A DNA stretch of 64,000 nt from Nocardia terpenica (GTDB lineage: Bacteria > Actinomycetota > Actinomycetes > Mycobacteriales > Mycobacteriaceae), in assembly GCF_013186535.1 (NCBI RefSeq), contig NZ_JABMCZ010000003.1:1488001-1552000 (forward strand), in the 5' to 3' direction. The notes beneath the pieces are model-generated. The model ran no database searches, had not been told where the DNA came from, and saw only the letters and a list, made by a program, of their open reading frames with translations. A program made the position numbers and the translations under genes. Below, one piece after another: positions 25,741-35,012 of this stretch; positions within the stretch are counted from its first letter, which is position 1, and every line of letters begins with the position of its first letter.

Positions 25741-27140
25741 ATACCGCTGTCGCCGTCGCCCTGGTTGGCATGGTAGCCATTGCCGCGACCGGCTTCCTGG
25801 GCCGTCGTATCCCCGCTGTCGACCTCGCCGAATGGTCCGTTGCCGGACGACGTTTCGGCGCTGTCACCATGTGGTTTCTGCAGGCGGGCGAGACATTCAC
25901 CACCTTCGGCTTTCTCGGCCTAGCGGGCCTGGCGTTCACCGGTGGTGTCGCCGTCACCTACGTCATCGTGTACGCCCCGCTGGCCTGTATCGTCTGGTAT
26001 TTCGTGGGGCCGCGGCTGTGGCGGCTGGGACGCAGGCACGGCTACCTGACCCAGGCCGATTTCTACGAGCAGCGATATGGCAGCAAGACACTGGGCACGT
26101 TGGTTGCGGTCTCCTCGGTGATCTTCATGCTGCCCTACCTGCAGCTGCAGATCACCGGGCTCGGGCTGATCGTCGGCTTGGTCACTCACGACAGTAGCTC
26201 CGGCACCTGGGCCAAGATCGTCGGGACGGTGCTGACGGCCGCCTTCGTGCTGTGGTCGGGTATCCGCGGCACCGCTACCACCTCGTACCTGAAGGACGCC
26301 CTCATGCTCGCCGCAGTCGCGATCGTCGCGGTCGGGGTGTCGTTACACGTCGGTGGTATCGGACATGTCTTCCACGACATCGCGCGCCTACACCCGGCAA
26401 TGCTGACACTGCACGCCGGACCCAATGATCAAGTGTGGTGGATCACCAGCATGCTGGCCAGTCTCATCGGCAGCGCCTTTTTCACACTCCCGGGCCTCTG
26501 GCCCGCGCTGCTATCGGCACGCAGCGCAACAAGCCTGCGCCGCAACTGGATACTGCTTCCGCTCTACCAGATAGCGATAGTGCTGCCGATAACGATCGGA
26601 TTCGTCGCGATCTTGACGCTGCCCAGGAGTGCGTCGGCCAACGGTGCGCTGTTGACGCTGACGCGCCAATCGGTGCCGGCGTGGTTGCTAGGACTGATCG
26701 CGGTGGCAGGGGCGGCGACAGCAATGGTGCCAGCGTCGGCGATGGTGCTGGCGATGTCATCGAATGTGGCGCGCAACGTGATCCGCGTCGGCAGTCCACG
26801 CGCCCAGGTCTTCGCCAACCACGGTGTGGTCCTACTCATTCTGGCGTTGGCGTTGGTTTTAGATCTGACTCGGCCCAATTCTCTGGCCAATCTGCTGCTG
26901 ATCACCTTCAGCGGGCTGGTACAGTTCGCTCCCGGTCTGGTGGCTGGGTTGCCCGAACGTCCGTTGCTGGGTAAAGCGGCGGTGCTGGGTGGCACCGTCG
27001 TCGGCGAGGCGTTCGTTGTCTGGGCGACGTTCTGGAATATCGGTCTGGCGCACGTGAACGCTGGCATTCCCGCGCTCGGCATCAATATTGCAGTAGCGAT
27101 CCTGATCGAGGCCGCCGGTCCTGGGACCACCGATACTTGA
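25737..27140 (+). CDS. Sodium:solute symporter family permease
   Basis: The 467-residue protein has about 12 to 13 membrane helices and the SSS-family pattern: an early VDLAEWSVAGRRFG, FLQAGETFTTFGFLGLAGLA, and GYLTQADFYEQRYGSKTLG. Such carriers import organic acids, amino acids, sugars or purines with sodium. The substrate cannot be told. The GTG start is fixed by the overlap with the small upstream gene. It is the last gene reading rightward before the DUF2235 remnant. Confidence 0.85.
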   Translation: MNTAVAVALVGMVAIAATGFLGRRIPAVDLAEWSVAGRRFGAVTMWFLQAGETFTTFGFLGLAGLAFTGGVAVTYVIVYAPLACIVWYFVGPRLWRLGRRHGYLTQADFYEQRYGSKTLGTLVAVSSVIFMLPYLQLQITGLGLIVGLVTHDSSSGTWAKIVGTVLTAAFVLWSGIRGTATTSYLKDALMLAAVAIVAVGVSLHVGGIGHVFHDIARLHPAMLTLHAGPNDQVWWITSMLASLIGSAFFTLPGLWPALLSARSATSLRRNWILLPLYQIAIVLPITIGFVAILTLPRSASANGALLTLTRQSVPAWLLGLIAVAGAATAMVPASAMVLAMSSNVARNVIRVGSPRAQVFANHGVVLLILALALVLDLTRPNSLANLLLITFSGLVQFAPGLVAGLPERPLLGKAAVLGGTVVGEAFVVWATFWNIGLAHVNAGIPALGINIAVAILIEAAGPGTTDT

Positions 27141-27141
27141 G

Positions 27142-28287
27142 CTATCTGGAAGCGGCAGTGGCGTCGAAATAAATGCAGGTCAAAGCATGTTTTGCTAGAT
27201 TTCCGTGTCGTGTGTGATGAGGGCGCGTCAGGCAGATGCTCAGGCGAGATGGTCTCTTGCCTATGTCCATCCGTTCGGTCGGTACGGTCCTGCCCTCACC
27301 GAGAAGCTTTTGTTCCCACCGCTCGACATTCGGCGGGTGGTAGGCGCCGCCTGGATCGACTGCCGATGACAAGTAGACTTTCTGGTCGTCGGAGGCATCG
27401 AGGCGTCGCCAGGAGTCCGGATAGTACCGACGGCTGCGCGGATCGAGTAGCAAGTCGAGGGTATTCAGGATCCGGTACCGGAGAACTGTAGGCCTGCGGC
27501 GGTTGCCTCTCTCCATCCAGTGCAGCGTGATATCGGACAGTCGGCTGTCGGCATAGCCGCTACCGATATCGATGTGTGAGCCTTTGAACCACACTTGCTT
27601 GACCCGGTCGGGCTGCTGCTGCAGCAGCACTCCCGCCTCGTCGCTGCCCTCCCACAGGCAGGGCCCGGCGGCGTTCATCGATGGCCAGCGCCTGGCGGGC
27701 GGTTTTTACATATGGAGACAGCTGCACATCGTGGAAGCGATACCGCCACGAGGTCACTTCGGGCACTCCTAACGCGCCGACGGCCTCGAACGTTCCAAGA
27801 AACTTGACCGACACGGGATAGTGGCTGTGCTCCTCGCGGAAATCCACCCAAAGTTGCGGATCCGGATCGTCGGGATTCTATTTGTGCTGACGGTCGATCT
27901 TCAAAGCATCCGGAAATTGTCCGGCGCCCATCGCCTCAGCCGTCAACAGTCCCAGGCGGTGAATCAGGCCGGTCAGGCTGCGGGTGGTATAAGCGCCGCG
28001 GCTGAAGCCGAAGATGAAAATCTCGTCACCAGGCTCCCAGTTCAACGCCAGCTGCCTGTGCATCGTCGCGAGGTCCGCGTCCAGATTCCCGCGTGAACCG
28101 GAACCGTCCGTATAAAAGACCTGCTGGACCACGCGCTCACCCGTGTCCGAAGTCGTGCCCAGGCGCACCGAACCAGTGATCTTGGCGATGTTCGTCACAT
28201 CCGTGAATCTTCCGCCCTATCCGCACGGTGCACGAGGTGCCCATCTGTCGCAGCGGGCCATCACAGCACACACACCAGACGCTTCAT
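27142..28287 (-). pseudogene. DUF2235 alpha/beta-hydrolase, multiply disrupted
   Basis: Three segments belong to one DUF2235 protein: NWEPGDEIFIFGFSRGAYTT with the nucleophile GFSRG, then HYPVSVKFLGTFEAVGALGV and ARQALAIDERRRA, then VKQVWFKGSHIDIGSGYADS. They are separated by an in-frame TAG (about 27855) and by a frameshift near 27670 that removal of one C would repair. The N-terminus (MKRLV, at 28287) is broken by further shifts. The intact family member is a predicted phospholipase-like hydrolase. This copy cannot be functional. Confidence 0.8.
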
Positions 28288-28536
28288 GCCCCCCCCACCT
28301 CGATCCCCCAGCTCGTTGAGTTCACCGGACAGCAGTCTCTCCACCAGTGCGCCAACCTTTTTCACGACAACCGGATCGACAGCACCTGCCCCGAAGACGA
28401 CCAGGCCGTTGGTCACGACCGAACCCTCAACCAACGCAGCAGTTGCTCCGGTACCTAAATCGAGGTGGATAGCGATCGATACCGCATAAACCCCGCCGCC
28501 TGGCCCACGGACGTACCCAAGGCCAACCCTCGACAC
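28261..28536 (-). CDS. Small hypothetical protein upstream of the DUF2235 remnant
   Basis: A 91-residue frame contains IAIHLDLGTGATAALVEGSV and VVVKKVGALVERLLSGELNE, which look like real protein. The N-terminal start is uncertain. A run of eight G on this strand (28289-28296) lies close to the end, so the last residues depend on the exact run length. It may have been coupled to the hydrolase gene. Confidence 0.4.
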   Translation of the reverse strand: MSRVGLGYVRGPGGGVYAVSIAIHLDLGTGATAALVEGSVVTNGLVVFGAGAVDPVVVKKVGALVERLLSGELNELGDRGGGGMKRLVCVL

Positions 28537-28769
28537 GACTACTGGCCCCTACAGGAACACGGCACCGCAATTGCAGGCAGAGCCCAGGAGCCCCACAGGG
28601 CATATGGCCACATGCGTACGACGACAAACGCACGACCGGTCCTCCGGCTCCAGCGACGGAAATCGGCCAGAACCGACCGCGCCGTTCGTGCTGCAATCGT
28701 CAAGTCAGCATGCAATCACAGCTGTCAATCTCGAAGGAACGCTACCCCCGAACCGTATACGAGTATCTG

Positions 28770-28813
28770 TCATAACCCAGAGGTCGTAGGCTCAAATCCT
28801 GTCCCCGCTACTA
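28770..28813 (+). repeat. att repeat: 3' end of initiator tRNA-fMet (copy 2)
   Basis: It differs from copy 1 at two of 44 positions (GTAGGCTCAAAT in place of GCAGGTTCAAAT), both in the T-arm. There is no 5' tRNA half upstream. Chromosome-like genes begin immediately to the right, so this is probably the outer attachment site of the element stack. Confidence 0.8.
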
Positions 28814-28815
28814 GC

Positions 28816-28862
28816 GGCCCAGGCCAGAGGAGTTTTCGAACTCTCCGGCCTGGGCCATTTTT
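28816..28862 (+). terminator. Rho-independent terminator after att copy 2
   Basis: A long stem GGCCCAGGCC...GGCCTGGGCC, extended by AGAGGAGTT/AACTCTCC around a TTCG loop, is followed by ATTTTTC. It is the strongest terminator in the window and probably the native terminator of the tRNA-fMet gene. Confidence 0.8.
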
Positions 28863-28905
28863 CGGCCTACTGGGTGTGAGTCGGGATGGTCTGATCCGGG
28901 TCGCT

Positions 28906-29979
28906 TCACTTGTGGAACGCTGGAGGTAGGGGTAGACCCTTCTCCTGCATTACTTCTCGCATGCGGTTGGGGTAGTCGGTGATTATGCCGTCGACGCCGG
29001 TGTCGATTTGGGCGGCGATGGCGGGTTTGTCGTTGATGGACCAGGGGATTATCTTCAGGCCGAGGTTGTGGGCCTTCTGGACGTCGGTGGTTGTCACTGC
29101 CATCTTGAAGCCGGGGGAGCCGAATGTGTTGTCGGTGTCCCAGGGTTCTACGTAGCTGGGTGAGGCGATGTCGGCGCCGAGGGCCTTTACTGCGGCGAGG
29201 GGATCGGCCTTGTGGTCCTCGTAGTGGATGGGGCCCAGCCATCGGGAGTGGGGGGTGAAGGTTGAATTGTCGTAGAGGGCTACGGTCGGGATGGCGGGGT
29301 TCTTCGCCTTCACCAGCGGGAGGGAGCTCCAGTCGAAGCTTTGGATCTCGGTTTTGTCGGTGGCGGCCGCCTTGTTCACCTCGTCGAGGATGATGTCGAC
29401 GAATTCCTGGGGTGTTGCGGACTGTTCCGGATGTTCGGCCTCGATCTTCGTCTCGATGTTGTAGCGGAGGGCCTCGAAGGCGCCCGGGTAGCTCTTCACC
29501 AGATCGAACAACTCCGGTAATTTTGCGATCTTGTTGCCCGGAACGGGTTGTTGCTCCGGGAATTTCGGCAGCGTCTTGTTGCAATCGAGGGTGCGCACCT
29601 GGTCGTAGGTGAGCTCGTGGACCAGCTTACCGACGTACGGGAACTTCGGATCGCCGGGAAACGCCGGTGCGGTATCGGCGCACTTCTCGGCCTGGATCAC
29701 CGGATCGTGCCAGATCAGCGGCGCCTTGTCGGCGGTGAGGACGATGTCGAGTTCCAATGTGCTGACACCGATTTCGATCGAATGCGCGTAAGCGGCCAGC
29801 GATTCCTCCACCAGCAGGCCGCGACCACCACGGTGTGACTGCAGATCGACCATGCGATGAGGGTCGAGGCGCTGAGCGCTCGATGGAGCGGTGGATGTAC
29901 CCGATGACTCCTTGTCACTTCCGCACGCGGTCAGCCCGACAGCGGCGACCGCCACGGCCACGGCGGCGATCCTACGCAT
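28906..29979 (-). CDS. Secreted glycerophosphodiester phosphodiesterase lipoprotein
   Basis: The 357-residue protein has a lipoprotein signal (RRIAAVAVAVAAVGLTAC, lipobox LTAC) and a GDPD domain. HRGGRGLLVEESLAAY and LELDIVLTADKAPLIWHDP hold the catalytic His pair and metal ligands; FDWSSLPLVKAKNPAIPTVA and DGIITDYPNRM follow. It hydrolyses glycerophosphodiesters to glycerol-3-phosphate and an alcohol at the cell surface. The ATG gives a proper signal peptide, and GGGAGG lies upstream. It is divergent from secA2. Confidence 0.9.
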   Translation of the reverse strand: MRRIAAVAVAVAAVGLTACGSDKESSGTSTAPSSAQRLDPHRMVDLQSHRGGRGLLVEESLAAYAHSIEIGVSTLELDIVLTADKAPLIWHDPVIQAEKCADTAPAFPGDPKFPYVGKLVHELTYDQVRTLDCNKTLPKFPEQQPVPGNKIAKLPELFDLVKSYPGAFEALRYNIETKIEAEHPEQSATPQEFVDIILDEVNKAAATDKTEIQSFDWSSLPLVKAKNPAIPTVALYDNSTFTPHSRWLGPIHYEDHKADPLAAVKALGADIASPSYVEPWDTDNTFGSPGFKMAVTTTDVQKAHNLGLKIIPWSINDKPAIAAQIDTGVDGIITDYPNRMREVMQEKGLPLPPAFHK

Positions 29980-30050
29980 CAATTGCTTGTCCTCCCGATC
30001 GGGTATGTATCGGGTCACATTAGCAATTGTCTAGCAATCTAGAGTCTTCT

Positions 30051-32489
30051 GTGTCTCGGCGAGGCTGCGGTAAGGGGTGCGGCTGGGGTGAATCTCGGGC
30101 ACAGGGGGTTCGGGCTCGGTTACCGTGGCTTGTGCGCTGGTTACGAGTGGGAGACGCGGGGGCCGCTGTTCGGCGGCTGCTGGATCGGCCGGGGTCTGCG
30201 AATCTGTCGCGGTTTCGGCATGTGGTGGCGGCGGCCGGGGAGCGGGAAGATGCGTTGCGGGGGCTTTCGGCGGAGGAGTTGACGGCGGTTGCCGAGGGGC
30301 TGCGGACTGCGCCGGAGCGGCCGTTCGGGCATCGTGAGATGGCCGAGATGTGTGCTGTGGGACGGGAAGTGGCGCGCCGGGTGCTGGGGGAGCGGGCGTT
30401 CGATGTGCAGTTGCTGGGGACCGTGGCGTTGCTGCACGGGTATGTCGTGGAAATGGCTACAGGGGAGGGGAAGACGCTGTCGGGGGCGCTGGCGGCGGCG
30501 GGGTACGCGCTGCAGGGGCGGCGGGTGCACGTGGTGTCGGTGAACGATTATCTGGCGCGCCGGGATGCGGAGTGGATGCGGGAACTGTATGCGGCGCTGG
30601 GGGTTTCGGTCGGGTGGGTGGACGAGGATGCCGAGCGGGAGGAGCGGCGGGCGGCCTACGGGTGCGATGTGACGTATGTGTCGGTCAGCGAGGTCGGGTT
30701 CGATGTGTTGCGTGACCGGCTGTGCACCGATCCCGCGGACACGGTGCTGCCCGCGCAGGACGTCGTGATCGTCGACGAGGGCGATTCGGTGCTGGTCGAC
30801 GAGGCGACCGTGCCGCTGGTGTTGGCGGGCACGGTGGACCACGGGCGGCTCGGGGCCGCCGCCACCGTCGCCGAGGTCGTGGGTGGTCTCGCCGAGGGCG
30901 AGCACTACGAGGTGGACGACGATCGGCGCAATGTGTATCTGACCGACGCCGGAATCGACCAGGTGCAGCACCGGCTCGGGGGCATCGATCTGTACACCGC
31001 CGGGCACGTCGAGTCGGTCACGCAGGTGCAGCTCGCGTTGCACGCCAAGGCTTTACTGCACCGCGACGTGGATTATCTGGTGCGCGACGGCAGGGTCGAA
31101 CTGATCAATGTCGCCCGCGGGCGGGTCGCGCAGTTGCAGCGGTGGCCGGACGGCCTGCAGGCCGCGATCGAGGCCAAGGAGGGACTGGCCGCCAGCCCGA
31201 CCGGCGAGGTGCTGGACTCGATCATCGTGCAGGCCCTGATCGGTCGCTACCGCTCGGTGTGCGGCATGACCGGAACCGCGGTCGCCGTCGCCGAGAATCT
31301 GGCCGAGTTCTACAAGCTCGAGACCGGGGGGATTCCCACCAATCTGCCGTGTATCCGCGACGACGAGCCCGATCGGCTGTACGCCACGGCCGCACAGAAA
31401 TTGGCCGCGCTCGTCGACTATGTGCGCGAGGTACACGACACCGGGCGGCCCGTGCTGATCGGCACGCTCAGCGTCGCCGAGTCCGAGCACGTGGCCGTCG
31501 AACTCGCCGCGGCGGGCATCGACGGCGTGGTGCTCAATGCGAAGAACGATGCCGAGGAGGCCGCGATCGTGGCCCGCGCCGGAGAATACGGCCGGGTGAC
31601 GATCTCCACGCAGATGGCGGGGCGCGGCACGGACATTCGGCTCGGCTCCGTCGACGGCCACGACCGGGAGCGGGTCGCCGCGCTCGGCGGGCTGTGCGTC
31701 GTGGGGTACGGGCGGTATCACACCAGCAGGCTCGACGATCAGCTGCGCGGCCGCGCCGGACGGCAGGGCGACCCGGGCAGCTCGGTCTTCTTCACCAGCC
31801 TGGACGATGATCTGCTCACCTACTACGTCCCCGGCGCCAGACCGCCCGAATCGGTCGATCCCGACGGGCGGGTCCACGACGGACGGGCGCAGCGGGCCAT
31901 GGATCACGCCCAGCGGGTCGCCGAGGGCACCCACCTGAAGATCCACCGCAACACCTGGCGCTACCACCAGCTGATCAATATCCAGCGCGACGAGGTGCTC
32001 ACACACCGCGACGAGGTGCTTCGCGGCGACCTCGCGGCCCGCCGCCTGCACGAACTGCGCCCCGAGCGTTACGACGAAATACTCGCCGCCGCAGGCGAAT
32101 CCGCCCTCCGAGATGCCGCCCGGCTCATCGTCCTCGCGCACCTCGACGAGCGCTGGAGCGAGCACCTGGCCTTCCTCGCCGATGTGCGCGAGGGCATCCA
32201 CCTGCGGGCGCTGGGGCGCGAGACCCCCATCGACGAATTCCATCGCATCGCCGTCACGGAGTTCTCCCGGTTCTATACCGAGGTGTATCAGTGCTCGGCC
32301 GACACGCTCGACCGGGCCACGATCACCGCCGACGGGCTCGACCTGGAATCCGCCGGGCTGAAACGACCCACGTCCACCTGGACCTATCTGGTCACCGACA
32401 ATCCGTTCGGCTCACCGGAGGAGCGGTTCCTCGACTACTTCGGGGGCGTCATCCGCAACGGCGCCGCCAAGATGGGGCTGCGGGACTGA
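30051..32489 (+). CDS. secA2: Accessory Sec translocase ATPase SecA2
   Basis: The 812-residue protein has Walker A ATGEGKT near residue 138, VNDYLARRDAEWM, and IVDEGDSVLVDEA as Walker B. The helicase motif ISTQMAGRGTDIRL and HTSRLDDQLRGRAGRQGDPG follow. It is shorter than SecA1 and lacks the C-terminal zinc-binding region, as in mycobacterial SecA2, which exports a subset of proteins often without normal signal peptides. GTG at 30051 is chosen; a TTG eight codons upstream is also open. No ribosome-binding site is obvious. Confidence 0.93.
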   Translation: MSRRGCGKGCGWGESRAQGVRARLPWLVRWLRVGDAGAAVRRLLDRPGSANLSRFRHVVAAAGEREDALRGLSAEELTAVAEGLRTAPERPFGHREMAEMCAVGREVARRVLGERAFDVQLLGTVALLHGYVVEMATGEGKTLSGALAAAGYALQGRRVHVVSVNDYLARRDAEWMRELYAALGVSVGWVDEDAEREERRAAYGCDVTYVSVSEVGFDVLRDRLCTDPADTVLPAQDVVIVDEGDSVLVDEATVPLVLAGTVDHGRLGAAATVAEVVGGLAEGEHYEVDDDRRNVYLTDAGIDQVQHRLGGIDLYTAGHVESVTQVQLALHAKALLHRDVDYLVRDGRVELINVARGRVAQLQRWPDGLQAAIEAKEGLAASPTGEVLDSIIVQALIGRYRSVCGMTGTAVAVAENLAEFYKLETGGIPTNLPCIRDDEPDRLYATAAQKLAALVDYVREVHDTGRPVLIGTLSVAESEHVAVELAAAGIDGVVLNAKNDAEEAAIVARAGEYGRVTISTQMAGRGTDIRLGSVDGHDRERVAALGGLCVVGYGRYHTSRLDDQLRGRAGRQGDPGSSVFFTSLDDDLLTYYVPGARPPESVDPDGRVHDGRAQRAMDHAQRVAEGTHLKIHRNTWRYHQLINIQRDEVLTHRDEVLRGDLAARRLHELRPERYDEILAAAGESALRDAARLIVLAHLDERWSEHLAFLADVREGIHLRALGRETPIDEFHRIAVTEFSRFYTEVYQCSADTLDRATITADGLDLESAGLKRPTSTWTYLVTDNPFGSPEERFLDYFGGVIRNGAAKMGLRD

Positions 32490-34802
32490 TCAGAGCAGGT
32501 CGAGGGCCGCTCGCAGCACGCTGTCGGTATCGATGCCGTGATAGCGGTAGACGTCCTCGAGCGAGCCCGCCTGGCCGAAACGCGTGACGCCGAGCGCGAT
32601 ATGGCGCACCCGGTTGATCCCGGCGAGGAATGCCAGCGTGTGCGGGTGCCCGTCCAGGACCGTGACCAGCGGGGTGGCGCGGTCGGCCGGGAAGAGCTGG
32701 TCCAGGATCCAGGTTTCGCCGGTGTCGCGTCCGGCGCGCGCCTGCACCGCCCGGAACAGCAGCCCGGGGCTGGTGATGCACACGACGTCGGCGGGCACCC
32801 CGGCCTGCGCCAAACGTGTTGCGGCGGAGAGGGCCTCGGTCACCATCGCGCCCATGGCCGCGATGGTGACCTTCGCGTCGTCCCGCCGGACCAGGGGATA
32901 GCCGCCCGCGAGAACCTGGCGGCGACGGCGCTCCCGGGCCGCCGGATCCGCGGGCACCGCGGCGAGGGTCTGATCGACCGGACGGGTCGACAGGCGCAGG
33001 TAGGACGAACCGCCGTCGGGGCGGCCGAGGCGGGCCAGACCGGCGAGCAGCGTCCACTCCACCTCGACGGCGAAGGCGGGCTCGTAGCCGATGCAGCCGG
33101 GCTGTTCGAGCGCGATGGACGGCGTCTTGATGGACTGATGAGCGCCGCCCTCGGCGGCCAGGCTGACGCCGGACGGGGTGCCGACCAGGATGGACTGCCC
33201 GCCCGCGTAGATGCCGAACGACCATGGCTCCAGGGCGCGTTCGACGAACGGGTCGTAGAGCACCCCGATCGGGAACAGCGCCTGCCCCCACCGGCTCCAC
33301 GTCGCGCCCAGCTCGCCCAGCAGCCCGACGAGGTTGGTCTCGGCGATACCCAGCTCGATGTGCTGGCCCGAGGGGCTTTCCCGCCAGTGCAGAATCGTCT
33401 CGGCGTCGTCGGCGAACCAGTCGTGCCGCTCGGCCGCCGACCACACCCCGACCTTGTTGACCCAGCCCGCGAGGTTGGTGCTGGAACTGACATCGGGGCT
33501 CACGGTCACCACGCGCGCGGCCGCGTCGGGCGCCTGCCGGGTCAGATCCAGCAGCACCCGGCCGAGCGCCGCCTGGGTGGTGGCGGTGCCCTTCGGTGTG
33601 CGGCCGAAGTCGACCGGGATCGCGGGCGGCGCCACGCCGGTGATCGGTTCGCGGCGCAGCCGGGCCGCCGCCGCGCGGCACACCCGCCCGGCCGCGCTGT
33701 CGGGGGCGAAACGCTGCCACGGCCGGTCCGGATCCACCCCGGATTCGCTTGCCAGCCGGGTGTATTCGTCGACGGTCAGCAGCGACGAGTGGTTCTGCGG
33801 GTGCCCCTCGGTGGGGAGTCCGAACCCCTTGATGGTGTAGGCGAGGATGGCCGTCGGCCGGGTGTCGTCGATGCGGTCGTAGGCCGCCGACAGCGCCTCG
33901 AGATCGTGTCCGCCCAGATTGCGGATCGCGGCGGTGAGGGTCGCGTCATCGATGCCCGCGATCAGCTCCGCGATCTGCGCCGCGCCGGGGCCGGTGCCGG
34001 GCAGGCGGGTGCGGAGTTCGGTTGCGCCGCACCGCAACAGGCGCTGGTATTCGACATTGGACATCTGCGTGATGCGCTCCCGCAGCGCCGGGCCGCCGGG
34101 CCGGTCGAACAGCGACTCGAGCAGGCGTCCGAACGCCACGGTGACGACCTGCCAGCCCGCGGCCTCGAACATCTTCTCCAGCTTGCGCGCGGCGATGTTC
34201 GGCACGACCCGATCCAGGGACTGCCGGTTGAGGTCGACGATCCACACCACCTCGCCGAGCTCGGCGACACCGGGATCGAGGATGGCCTCCCACACCGCGC
34301 CCTCATCCAGCTCGGCGTCGCCGACCAGCGAATACTGCCGTCCCACACCGGCATTGCCGCCCACGGTGCCGAGATAGCGGCGCGCCACCGCACCCCAGAT
34401 CGGGGCCGTCGCGCCGATGCCCACCGAGCCCGTCGAATAGTCCACCGGATCGGGGTCCTTGGACCGGCTCGGGTACGACTGGAGCCCGCCGAAGGAGCGC
34501 AGGGTGGTCAGATACTGCTCGTCCAGCTCGCCGAGCAGATAGTTGAGCGCGTGCAGGACGGGCGAGGCGTGCGGCTTGACCGACACCCGATCCTGTGGCC
34601 GCAGGTGACGCAGCCACAGCGCGGTCATGATCGAGACCATCGACGCGCTCGACGCCTGATGGCCGCCGACCTTGAGCCCGCCGGGGTTGGGGCGCACCCG
34701 GTTGGCGTGGTGGATGATCGCCGTGGACAGCCACAGCACGCGCCGCTGGATCTCGTCGAGCACGTCGGTGGTGGCCTCGGGATCGATGGCTGGAGCATTC
34801 AT
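32490..34802 (-). CDS. Transketolase / AceE-like thiamine diphosphate enzyme
   Basis: The 770-residue protein has the TPP-binding motif SLVGDAELDEGAVWEAI followed by VVWIVDLNRQSLD, the pyrimidine-domain block IELGIAETNLVGLLGELGAT, and a transketolase C-terminal domain (GETWILDQLFPADRATPLVT). The layout is that of homodimeric 2-oxo acid dehydrogenase E1 relatives found beside true AceE in actinobacteria. The exact substrate is not known. The ATG is the first with family-like sequence after it. Its stop is directly adjacent to that of secA2, and the two genes converge. Confidence 0.85.
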   Translation of the reverse strand: MNAPAIDPEATTDVLDEIQRRVLWLSTAIIHHANRVRPNPGGLKVGGHQASSASMVSIMTALWLRHLRPQDRVSVKPHASPVLHALNYLLGELDEQYLTTLRSFGGLQSYPSRSKDPDPVDYSTGSVGIGATAPIWGAVARRYLGTVGGNAGVGRQYSLVGDAELDEGAVWEAILDPGVAELGEVVWIVDLNRQSLDRVVPNIAARKLEKMFEAAGWQVVTVAFGRLLESLFDRPGGPALRERITQMSNVEYQRLLRCGATELRTRLPGTGPGAAQIAELIAGIDDATLTAAIRNLGGHDLEALSAAYDRIDDTRPTAILAYTIKGFGLPTEGHPQNHSSLLTVDEYTRLASESGVDPDRPWQRFAPDSAAGRVCRAAAARLRREPITGVAPPAIPVDFGRTPKGTATTQAALGRVLLDLTRQAPDAAARVVTVSPDVSSSTNLAGWVNKVGVWSAAERHDWFADDAETILHWRESPSGQHIELGIAETNLVGLLGELGATWSRWGQALFPIGVLYDPFVERALEPWSFGIYAGGQSILVGTPSGVSLAAEGGAHQSIKTPSIALEQPGCIGYEPAFAVEVEWTLLAGLARLGRPDGGSSYLRLSTRPVDQTLAAVPADPAARERRRRQVLAGGYPLVRRDDAKVTIAAMGAMVTEALSAATRLAQAGVPADVVCITSPGLLFRAVQARAGRDTGETWILDQLFPADRATPLVTVLDGHPHTLAFLAGINRVRHIALGVTRFGQAGSLEDVYRYHGIDTDSVLRAALDLL

Positions 34803-35012
34803 CGCTGCGCAGTACACCAATCGGATACCTGCTGCGCAATACGGGCGCTCCGAGTTGATCATTGTGCACGCCATCGAGCGCGGGCTCGGCCGGACGGATG
34901 GTCACACTGCGCAGCGCCGGGTGTCGAGCCGGGAAGACCCGGGCCTAGGCGCGTCGCCCGCGTCCGTGGAATTATCTCCCCCGGACACCGTTCCCGCAGC
35001 AAGGATTTCGCC

